Shown in pieces: positions 57,557-64,000 of a DNA stretch of 64,000 nt; positions within the stretch are counted from its first letter, which is position 1; each line of letters opens with the position of its first letter. Below the pieces are notes generated by a model, which saw only the letters and a list, made by a program, of their open reading frames with translations, was not told the origin of the DNA and did no database searches. A program made the translations under genes and the position numbers. Origin of the DNA: Candidatus Poribacteria bacterium (GTDB lineage: Bacteria > Poribacteria > WGA-4E > WGA-3G); the NCBI GenBank assembly GCA_003635195.1, contig PYIY01000068.1, positions 1 to 64,000 on the forward strand, written 5' to 3'.

Positions 57557-59182
57557 TCAACGCAGAATCGCCAACTTCTCCAAGTAAGTATACGTCGCTC
57601 CTTTTGAAACAACTGTAATATGGCACACATAAACACCTGGGGACACTGCTAACCCATAAGATGTTTGCTGGTTCCACCACGTGCGCCAGAGGCGTTGGTT
57701 CAACCGATCGGCGACCCCTTCAATTCGTTTTATGAGGTTGCCATCTGAATCATAGATGAACACCCGCATTTCAGTCATATCAACATTTGCCTCAACGCGG
57801 AATTCAGTTAAAGTGTCTGAACGCACTGGATTCGGAAAAACCACGACATCCTTCCATGCGAATACTGGTGTCAAAATAGTGGACTGTACAGCTGAGACTG
57901 CACCCAGCGGATACCGTGCTATCACTCGCAGAGCATTCTTTCCCGGTTTCAACGGAACTGTTGCTGTCCAAGTCTGTGTTTCACGATCCAACATCGCTTC
58001 TACTTTGCTTGGATGGATAATGATGTCAATTGGGAAATCTGAACGGAACGTTCCTGTGATTTCTAATTCATCTGCTTTAGTCGTTGGTGGAAGTTCCAGT
58101 GTTACTTGCGGTATCCGCCGCATTGGATCAAACATGTCTGTGAGGAGACTATCTGTTGTAACAAGCACGAGTTGCGCGATTTTACGCACTAACCGGAAGT
58201 TCACCTTATCGGCAGTATCATCGGAGGTATGGTAGAAAATGTTAGCATCGTAGTTTTGAGAATCACGCCACGGCGTTGAGCTTTCCGTTAAGGTTATAGC
58301 GTTGTACCCACCATCCCAGAACGATTTGTGAGACGAAAAGTCAACGAACTCGTCTTGTGTGCGACGAATTTTCAGACCGATGTTGTACCATCTGTTCGCG
58401 ATGATAAGGGCACGGCTTATCCATGACGAGTCATTATTGCTAACAACTTCAACAAGGTCGCTCTTCCAATTGAAACCGAACATATCCAGGTTAAAAACGC
58501 AGACGATGCGTTCGCGGGCTTGCGCAGTATCATCAGCAGTGTTATCTGCCGTCACAGCAGAAGCGTTCCGCACATAGAACCGACTGCCAAGAAAACCGAG
58601 TTCCTCACCGCCTAATGCGACAAACCTTAACTCGTGGTCGTATTCATAGCGACTTAAGAGATGTGCTATCTCCAACATCGCCGCGACACCTGTTCCATTA
58701 TTATTCGCTCCGGGTGCTATCGTTGCTAACGGGTTCCAGTTCGGTTCACGTCCCGCTGCTGTGTCGTAATGTGCACAGATAATGAAGATACGTTTGCTGG
58801 ACGAATTGGCGCGCGGCGGTAGAACGGCAACGATGTTCTTAATCCCGCCAAAAACCTGTTCGCTGACTTGTAGACGTCGGGAACGGTGAAACTGACTTTT
58901 AATATAACGGATGACATTCTCCGTTGCTTCGCGGTGGTGCGCGCTCCGTGTTCGATGTGCATGGAAGTTACGTTCGGGGACGACGTTTTCTTGTAGTGCG
59001 ACTACCTGCGCTTCAAGTGCCTCGGATTGCACAAACGTGAGAAGTTCATCGCCACGTTGCGAAAAGTTGCTGCTATTTTCAGCGACAACAGATAACGGAA
59101 TACATAGGAGAGAGAAAAAAACGACGGACTTTTTAATATCGTCTTGAAAGGAGGGTCTTAATTGCCTTGACATGCGTGCCAA
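57557..59182 (-). CDS. Secreted M28-family peptidase homologue with altered metal site and FlgD-Ig-like tail
   Basis: 541 residues with an N-terminal signal sequence ('VVFFSLLCIPLSVVA'). M28 motifs: 'AHYDTAAG' (first zinc His), 'GGEELGFLGS' (catalytic and ligand Glu), 'VFNLDMFGF' (Asp) and 'SSHKSFWDGGY' (His). The bridging Asp normally found in P-G-A-(D/N)-D-(D/N)-G is replaced: the protein reads 'PGANNNGTG', three consecutive AAT codons. This should weaken or remove two-metal binding. The last 90 residues are a FlgD-Ig-like module ('FPNPVRSDTLTEFRV', 'SPGVYVCHITV'), as in the M6 protein. It could be a binding protein or an enzyme with one metal. Confidence 0.85.
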   Translation of the reverse strand: MARMSRQLRPSFQDDIKKSVVFFSLLCIPLSVVAENSSNFSQRGDELLTFVQSEALEAQVVALQENVVPERNFHAHRTRSAHHREATENVIRYIKSQFHRSRRLQVSEQVFGGIKNIVAVLPPRANSSSKRIFIICAHYDTAAGREPNWNPLATIAPGANNNGTGVAAMLEIAHLLSRYEYDHELRFVALGGEELGFLGSRFYVRNASAVTADNTADDTAQARERIVCVFNLDMFGFNWKSDLVEVVSNNDSSWISRALIIANRWYNIGLKIRRTQDEFVDFSSHKSFWDGGYNAITLTESSTPWRDSQNYDANIFYHTSDDTADKVNFRLVRKIAQLVLVTTDSLLTDMFDPMRRIPQVTLELPPTTKADELEITGTFRSDFPIDIIIHPSKVEAMLDRETQTWTATVPLKPGKNALRVIARYPLGAVSAVQSTILTPVFAWKDVVVFPNPVRSDTLTEFRVEANVDMTEMRVFIYDSDGNLIKRIEGVADRLNQRLWRTWWNQQTSYGLAVSPGVYVCHITVVSKGATYTYLEKLAILR

Positions 59183-59281
59183 AATTTTGTATCCTATTTA
59201 AGAGTTTCGTTCATTTTAACAGAATTCATTCGGATTGTAAATAGCGTTAATGTTTATTTGACAACGGAAGTGGACAAGAAA

Positions 59282-60241
59282 ATGCCAGCAAATCTGCCCC
59301 CAACCTACTACAAGCTTAAGCACGAACATGAAGCCGCTAAAACAGATGAAGAACGGTTGCGTATCTTAGAGGAGATGTTGCGTATTATCCCGAAACACAA
59401 AGGTTCAGAAAAGGTGGTTTCGGATATCCGTCGTCGTATTGCTGCACACAAAAGAGCACCTTCAGAGAAAGGGAGCAAAGCGTCTGGTAGAAAAAGTTAT
59501 AGCGATCATATCCCGAAACAGGGAGCCGGTCAGATTGTCCTCCTTGGACCGCCGAATACCGGCAAATCCCAGATGCTTGCCAAGTTCACAAATGCTAAGC
59601 CGGACGTGTCTCCGACACCTTATACAACGACTACGCCATCAGTCGGGATGCTCCGTTATGAGAACATCCAGTTTCAACTCATTGATACGCCGTCTATCAT
59701 GCAGGACTTCATTTCGCCGACAGTGCTAACACTCACCCGTAATGCGGATATCCGGCTGCCAGTGGTAAGCCTGGCAAGCGACAATTTGTTGGACGATCTG
59801 GATGCGGTGACAGCACTCCTCAACGAAGCAGACGCAGACAATAACGCTTCAGAAAATGGACAGCTTATCGTTGCAAACCAGTTAGACGTAGTCGGCGCAG
59901 ACGAGCGGTTGGAGATTCTCAAAGAGTTCTATGGTGAGACATTTCAGATTTATCCGATTTCTGCCGAAACGGGTGAAGGAAAAGATGCTTTATTGGAAGA
60001 ACTCTATAGGGCGTTAGACATCTTGCGCGTTTATCCGAAGGCACCCGGTAAAGCCGTAGAACGCGATGATCCGATCGTTCTCCCTAACGGTTCAACAGTC
60101 CTTGATGCCGCCATCGGTTTACACAAAGATTTTCAGGAATTCAAGTTCGCACGTATCTGGGGACCACAATGGCACAATGGGCAATCTGTGAGTCGAAATG
60201 ATGTCGTTTATGATGGTGATGTGGTCGAATTTCATCTGTAG
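59282..60241 (+). CDS. DRG/OBG-like GTPase with TGS domain
   Basis: 319 residues from the ATG at 59282; the TTG at 59258 would add eight residues. An N-terminal charged helical segment (1-80) is followed by a G domain with G1 'LLGPPNTGKSQ', G2 region 'TPYTTTTPSVGML' and G3 'IDTPS' in place of D-T-P-G. G4 is 'ANQLD' instead of NKxD. A TGS domain ends the protein ('GSTVLDAAIGLHKD', 'VVYDGDVVEFHL'). DRG-type proteins bind RNA or ribosomes. The altered G3 and G4 suggest unusual nucleotide handling. It lies 18 bp before mazE. Confidence 0.8.
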   Translation: MPANLPPTYYKLKHEHEAAKTDEERLRILEEMLRIIPKHKGSEKVVSDIRRRIAAHKRAPSEKGSKASGRKSYSDHIPKQGAGQIVLLGPPNTGKSQMLAKFTNAKPDVSPTPYTTTTPSVGMLRYENIQFQLIDTPSIMQDFISPTVLTLTRNADIRLPVVSLASDNLLDDLDAVTALLNEADADNNASENGQLIVANQLDVVGADERLEILKEFYGETFQIYPISAETGEGKDALLEELYRALDILRVYPKAPGKAVERDDPIVLPNGSTVLDAAIGLHKDFQEFKFARIWGPQWHNGQSVSRNDVVYDGDVVEFHL

Positions 60242-60259
60242 TTTTTAAGGAGATAGGCT

Positions 60260-60508
60260 ATGTTAATCAAAATTCAAAAATCAGAAAATAGCGAGGAAAT
60301 TTGCTTTACGAAGAATATTCTGGAGGCAGCACAACTCAACGTGGGTGATGAAGTTCAGGTAACCATCCAGAACGGTCGAATTATCATTGAAACGACAACC
60401 AAAACACATAAACGTGCTGATTTGAAGGCACTACTTGCTCAAATGCCAGACGACTATCAACCTGAAGAACTTGACTGGGGAAAACCTGTCGGGAAAGAGG
60501 AATGGTAG
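60260..60508 (+). CDS. mazE: MazE-like antitoxin (AbrB/SpoVT fold)
   Basis: 82 residues. 'FTKNILEAAQLNVGDEVQVT' with 'NGRIIIET' is the swapped-hairpin DNA-binding domain; the C-terminal 30 residues ('LKALLAQMPDDYQPEELDWG') would be the flexible part that blocks MazF. The antitoxin also normally represses its own operon. AAGGAG precedes the ATG. The stop is followed directly by the mazF start codon. Confidence 0.92.
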   Translation: MLIKIQKSENSEEICFTKNILEAAQLNVGDEVQVTIQNGRIIIETTTKTHKRADLKALLAQMPDDYQPEELDWGKPVGKEEW

Positions 60509-60853
60509 ATGCCTAAATATATTCCACGGGCAGGTGATTTCGTGCGCCTCACCTTCGATCCACAATCTGGATATGAACAAAGAGGTAGGCGTCCCGCCTT
60601 GGTAGTCAGTAATACCTTATTTAACGCCCGGACTCAACTTGCTATGGTATGTCCTATAACCAACACTTTCAGAAACATTCCGTTTCACGTTAAAGTGCCT
60701 AATGATTCTTCACTGACTGGGTACATCATGGTAGAACAGATTAAATCTGTTGATTATGATAGCCGTCAGGTACAGTTCCTTGAAAAAGCATCCGATTGGG
60801 TACTCAACGAGGTCCTAAGCATTTTAGATTCATGTTTAGCCCTCTTCCCGTAA
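60509..60853 (+). CDS. mazF: MazF-type endoribonuclease toxin
   Basis: 114 residues, typical MazF length. 'PRAGDFVRLTFDPQSGYEQR' and 'RRPALVVSNTLFN' form the first strands and the conserved Arg loop. 'AMVCPITNTFRNIPFHVKVP' includes the conserved Thr, and 'GYIMVEQIKSVDY' is the family motif before the last helix. MazF cleaves single-stranded RNA at short motifs. The ATG abuts the mazE stop, so the pair is one operon; the GTPase gene upstream is co-directional. Confidence 0.93.
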   Translation: MPKYIPRAGDFVRLTFDPQSGYEQRGRRPALVVSNTLFNARTQLAMVCPITNTFRNIPFHVKVPNDSSLTGYIMVEQIKSVDYDSRQVQFLEKASDWVLNEVLSILDSCLALFP

Positions 60854-60892
60854 GCATATAGACGGAAGAAGAATGTCTCATGGGTTGATACA

Positions 60893-62464
60893 ATGAAAAA
60901 TCAAAAAACGGCATCCCCATATTTTGTGTGCTCGTTCCTTATCCATTTTGTTTTGTTATTGGTAATATGGCAACTTGTGCCGAAACAGGTTCCGTTGCCA
61001 CCGTTTCGCGAAAAAATAGAGGCTTTGATAACCCACGTGAAGCCTTTACAACCCGCCGTTAAACCCCCAGTTTTTATTCAACCTGCTGCGCCTATAGTAG
61101 CGGAAGAAGAGAAACCACCGGCACCGCCAAAACCGAAAGCCGGTTTGAGTGCATCGTGGCAATTAGCGGATCAAGACGCAGCGATTCCGAAAGCGGAAAC
61201 ACGTAGACAAGACAGTGTTAATCACACACGAGAATTCGGAAGCGGATTGCCGCATTCGGATCCTGTAGGTGGGAGACCTACGCACACACCTGAGAATCTT
61301 TTAACCGTGAATTCACTCGCGCAACCGATAGCGGCACAATCACCAGCAGCTAAAATAGATTATGTAGCACCGCAAGGAGAAACAAAACCGATCGCTTTAG
61401 AGGCAGATGCTGGCTTAGATGGTTCTGGTGCCTCGCCCGGAATTGACGCGCCAAATATCCATTACGGTAGCGAACGCGGTGATGCGTTACGGGCAGGAGG
61501 CGTAGGCAATTCGTGGGGGGGTGGTGGCTCTTCTGGAGGGGCTAATCTCGGCGGTGTTTTCGTCTATATGATGCAGGATATTGCCCGCACACTCGCTAAG
61601 GCGACTACAGTCCAAAAGGTCGATGTTGTGTTCGTTCTCGATGAAACCGGAAGTATGGCTGATAACATCCGGGGTATCCGTGCTTATGTTGATTTTCTAT
61701 TTGAGGCTATGGAACGAGAAGGTCGCGATATGACTTTCGGGTTAGTGACATTCACGGATAAAACGAAAGCATACGGACGCACCGACGATCTTGGCACCTT
61801 CAAGAACTGGCTTTCCAAGATCGGTGTTGATGGGGGTGGGGACCTGGCGGAAGCAGGCTTAGATGGACTCATGGCCGCGGTAAAAGCGTCTAAATTCCGT
61901 AAGGGAGCACAACGTTTCATTGTCCTCGCAAGTGATGGCACCTTTCATGATGCGGATTACGACGGCAGATCTGCCTATAGTCTGGACGAGGTTATTGAGA
62001 CACTACAAAACGAACGGGTACGGGTTGATGTGATCGGAATCGATTATCTCCCTATCCAACAGATCGCATTAGCAACAGGTGGCACATGGCGTGCAATCCC
62101 CGGTAAAGGGGACGCTGAATATACACCGCCATTAGCGTTGACGGTGAAATTATTCTCCAAGTTAGGTACGCTGCATTTTGAAAATGAACAAATAGACGAT
62201 AAAATCACCGTCTACATTAATAATCCACCACGTCCGAAGCAACTCACCTTGACTTGGAAGGTCCTTAACCCTTTGGGAGAAAGATGCTACGGTCCCTTCA
62301 CAGAAGAAAAAACGATTCCTGATGACGATTCAAAGGAAGTAGAATTGACCCCCGTGATTAATAAAGAAGTGTTTCAAACGATGTCGGGAGTTTATACGAT
62401 CATCTACCGCCTTGAAAATGAGCATGGGCATCGGAGCATTCTGCGGCGGACACTCACATTCTAA
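60893..62464 (+). CDS. TonB-like N-terminal anchor fused to a von Willebrand A domain
   Basis: 523 residues. A single N-terminal helix 'FVCSFLIHFVLLLVIWQLVP' and a proline-rich linker (about 30-110) give TonB-like topology. A glycine-rich stretch ('GGGGSSGGANLGG') precedes a vWA domain (about 242-430) with MIDAS 'DETGSM' and 'LASDGTFHDADYDG'. A strand-rich C-terminal domain follows. The layout (anchor, Pro-rich linker, Gly-rich segment, exchangeable domain) is that of the proteins at 17355 and 18637, here with vWA. It probably acts as a periplasm-spanning binding or tension component. It lies 26 bp before the M20 peptidase gene. Confidence 0.82.
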   Translation: MKNQKTASPYFVCSFLIHFVLLLVIWQLVPKQVPLPPFREKIEALITHVKPLQPAVKPPVFIQPAAPIVAEEEKPPAPPKPKAGLSASWQLADQDAAIPKAETRRQDSVNHTREFGSGLPHSDPVGGRPTHTPENLLTVNSLAQPIAAQSPAAKIDYVAPQGETKPIALEADAGLDGSGASPGIDAPNIHYGSERGDALRAGGVGNSWGGGGSSGGANLGGVFVYMMQDIARTLAKATTVQKVDVVFVLDETGSMADNIRGIRAYVDFLFEAMEREGRDMTFGLVTFTDKTKAYGRTDDLGTFKNWLSKIGVDGGGDLAEAGLDGLMAAVKASKFRKGAQRFIVLASDGTFHDADYDGRSAYSLDEVIETLQNERVRVDVIGIDYLPIQQIALATGGTWRAIPGKGDAEYTPPLALTVKLFSKLGTLHFENEQIDDKITVYINNPPRPKQLTLTWKVLNPLGERCYGPFTEEKTIPDDDSKEVELTPVINKEVFQTMSGVYTIIYRLENEHGHRSILRRTLTF

Positions 62465-62489
62465 ATCCACCAGAAAGATTATTTCAGCG

Positions 62490-63686
62490 ATGAAGAACCT
62501 AATTTTTGAACAGTGCCACCATCATTTTAACGATATTGTCGCCATCCGGCGCGATATTCATCAACACCCTGAAATAGGGTTTGATGTCGAACGCACCGCA
62601 GGGATTGCTGCTGATGCACTGCGTGCGCTCGGCATTCCAGTCAAAACAGGTATTGGCAGGACAGGCGTTGTTGGGGATTTGGAGGTGTCTGGCGCATCAA
62701 AACGGATTGCCTTGCGAGCAGACATGGACGCGCTTCCGATTCAAGAACTCACCGATGTGCCTTATAAATCGAAAATTGACGGTAAAGCACACCTATGCGG
62801 ACACGATGCCCACACGGCGATGCTTATCGGGACCGCCCGAATCCTTTCACACCTCCGAAGCAATCTCAAGATGCATGTTCGGTTCGTCTTCCAACCGAGT
62901 GAAGAGGTGTTCCCGGGAGGGGCGGAGGCAATGATGGCAGATGGTGTTTTAGAAGATGTAGACGAAATCTATGGAATACATGTTTTTCCGCTCTATGCTG
63001 TTGGGGAGTACGCCACGTGTGTCGGTCCGATGCTCGCACAGTCTGATACTTTTCGGATCACGCTCACAGGTAGGGGTGGACACGCTGCATTTCCACATCT
63101 CACAGTCGATCCGATCGTTATCGGTGCCCAGTATGTGACAGCGGTGCAGTCTATTGTCGCCAGAAATGTTAATCCGTTAGATTCAGCCGTGGTCAGTGTG
63201 ACACAATTACACGGCGGAGATGCCAATTTGCAGAATGGACTTACGGGCGCAGCACTCAACGTTATCCCCCCGAAAGTCCTGATAGGCGGCACGGTGCGGA
63301 CACTTCAAAAAACCGTCCAGACCCGCGTTCGCGAGCATCTGGAACGTCTCATTGCGGGTTTAGCAGATGCCAACAATGCCACTTACACTTTTGATTACCA
63401 AGAGGGATGTCCGGTGACATACAATCACGAGCCTTGCGTTACTAATGTTGTATCCAACGCGCAGGGTTTAGTCGGAGAGAAGAATCTCATATTCCCAGTA
63501 CCGCCGATATTGGGTGGCGAAGATTTTGGATGCTATTCTCAAGAAATTCCTGCTTGCTTTGTGATGGTTGGTGCTGGAAACGAGGAAAAAGGTATCGTAA
63601 ATATGTGTCATCATCCACAATTTGACATTGACGAAACTTGCATGATTTACGGTATGGCGTTGCTGACAAGTCTCGCGATGCTCTAA
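62490..63686 (+). CDS. M20D-family metal-dependent amidohydrolase/peptidase
   Basis: 398 residues from the ATG at 62490; the frame upstream overlaps the vWA gene. M20D motifs: 'IRRDIHQHPEIGFDVERTA', 'ALRADMDALPIQE', 'HLCGHDAHTAML' with metal-binding Cys and His, 'FQPSEEVFPGGAEAMMADG' with catalytic Glu, 'GRGGHAAFPH' in the dimerisation domain and 'GGEDFGCYSQ'. It is similar to hippurate/IAA-amino-acid hydrolases and N-acetyl-amino-acid deacetylases. It acts in the cytoplasm on an N-acyl amino acid or peptide; the exact substrate is not evident. Confidence 0.93.
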   Translation: MKNLIFEQCHHHFNDIVAIRRDIHQHPEIGFDVERTAGIAADALRALGIPVKTGIGRTGVVGDLEVSGASKRIALRADMDALPIQELTDVPYKSKIDGKAHLCGHDAHTAMLIGTARILSHLRSNLKMHVRFVFQPSEEVFPGGAEAMMADGVLEDVDEIYGIHVFPLYAVGEYATCVGPMLAQSDTFRITLTGRGGHAAFPHLTVDPIVIGAQYVTAVQSIVARNVNPLDSAVVSVTQLHGGDANLQNGLTGAALNVIPPKVLIGGTVRTLQKTVQTRVREHLERLIAGLADANNATYTFDYQEGCPVTYNHEPCVTNVVSNAQGLVGEKNLIFPVPPILGGEDFGCYSQEIPACFVMVGAGNEEKGIVNMCHHPQFDIDETCMIYGMALLTSLAML

Positions 63687-63714
63687 TGCTCGGAGCGTTT
63701 GGGAATCTTGCCTC

Positions 63715-64000
63715 ATGGAATTAAAGAAGGACATTTCTGCAGCGGCACATGATCCGCAGCCACCTTTGTCAGTCAGCACTCTCACTTTGATGTTTACAGA
63801 TATCGAAGGTTCAACACTACTTTGGGAGGCACACGGCAATGAAGTGATGGCGGAAGTTATCCAGACCCATAACACAATTTTGCGAGCTGCAAATTCGGCG
63901 TGGGGTGGTACAGAGATCTTAAGCGAGGGCGATGCTTTTTTGTTTGTTTTTTCGAGGGCGAGTGCAGCTGTTATGTGTGCCCTTGAAATACAGTTAGTCC
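63715..64000 (+). CDS. Class III adenylate/guanylate cyclase-domain protein (3' truncated)
   Basis: The frame from the ATG at 63715 runs open to the window edge (95 codons seen). After a polar leader, 'LTLMFTDIEGSTLLWEAHG' is the signature of the cyclase homology domain with its metal-binding Asp, followed by 'EVIQTHNTILRAANSAWGGT' and 'ILSEGDAFLFVFSRASAAV' with the second metal Asp. In many bacteria this domain heads large proteins with AAA/TPR regions. It makes cyclic nucleotides or is a degenerate sensor. It lies 28 bp after the M20 gene. Confidence 0.8.
   Translation, partial: MELKKDISAAAHDPQPPLSVSTLTLMFTDIEGSTLLWEAHGNEVMAEVIQTHNTILRAANSAWGGTEILSEGDAFLFVFSRASAAVMCALEIQLV

Noticed and set aside
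1..64000. CRISPR arrays, tRNA, rRNA genes and prophage
   Set aside because: No regularly spaced repeats, no cloverleaf-like or rRNA segments and no phage structural genes were recognised on either strand. The only direct repeats are those listed.

Overview
The window reads as a chromosomal segment of an uncultivated Gram-negative bacterium, most probably Candidatus Poribacteria. This is an inference from gene content, not a database match. Supporting points are four phytanoyl-CoA-dioxygenase-like enzymes within 8 kb, ECF sigma factors fused to a membrane segment and a large Asp-box beta-propeller, LamG-type secreted proteins with a shared C-terminal tail, Omp85 and PorV-like outer-membrane proteins, menaquinone synthesis by the futalosine route (MqnD) and secreted proteases with FlgD-Ig-like 'YPNP' tails. 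No rRNA, tRNA or CRISPR array was seen. The first gene (LamG/DUF1080-like) and the last (class III nucleotide cyclase) are cut by the window edges.

Region 1 (1-13.4 kb) holds three tandem paralogues of about 1,050 aa: ECF sigma domain, one membrane helix, periplasmic Asp-box propeller. Each is preceded by the same candidate ECF promoter (TGCAACYTTT, 15 nt, GTCACT). Two further copies of the motif precede a TPR gene. All five have exactly 15 nt spacing, which suggests an autoregulated local regulon. Between copies 2 and 3 lies a decayed IS200/IS605-type (TnpB) element, and an intact TnpB element with a strong sigma70-type promoter lies at 13.6-15.0 kb.

Region 2 (15.0-23.7 kb) is a co-directional envelope cluster. 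It contains two Omp85-like barrels with N-terminal DUF4252-like and POTRA-like regions, two proteins sharing a TonB-like N-terminus but ending in different domains (DUF4159 or PA14), and two stand-alone exported DUF4159 proteins. A third TonB-like-N protein, ending in a vWA domain, sits at 60.9 kb.

Region 3 (24-34.3 kb) is an accessory metabolic region: four PhyH oxygenases, LamG and CBM9-like secreted proteins, GNAT, Nudix, SDR, a five-bladed glycosidase-like protein, a single-chain MNT-HEPN protein and an orphan DNA methyltransferase.

Region 4 (34.6-42.3 kb) is housekeeping: ftsH-folP-acpS (overlapping genes), a PorV-like barrel, yigZ, a GcvH-like protein lacking the lipoyl lysine, a THUMP-type RNA methyltransferase and mqnD. 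Two oppositely oriented copies of a small MITE with TAGGACTTACGCA-type ends lie at 23.75 and 42.4 kb.

Region 5 (42.5-64 kb) includes an SdiA-regulated-like propeller, a beta/gamma-crystallin plus GATase-like fusion behind a promoter/palindrome, a flotillin with eight 22-residue repeats, a zinc-ribbon/CBM-like fusion, M6, M28 and M20 peptidases, a lipoprotein, DinG, an HtrA-like lipoprotein protease, an AAA ATPase with PD-(D/E)XK domain, a DRG/TGS GTPase, mazEF and the vWA protein.

The strongest candidate for an undescribed system is the membrane-tethered ECF-propeller array with its shared promoter motif. The next is the modular TonB-N/DUF4159/PA14/Omp85 envelope cluster.
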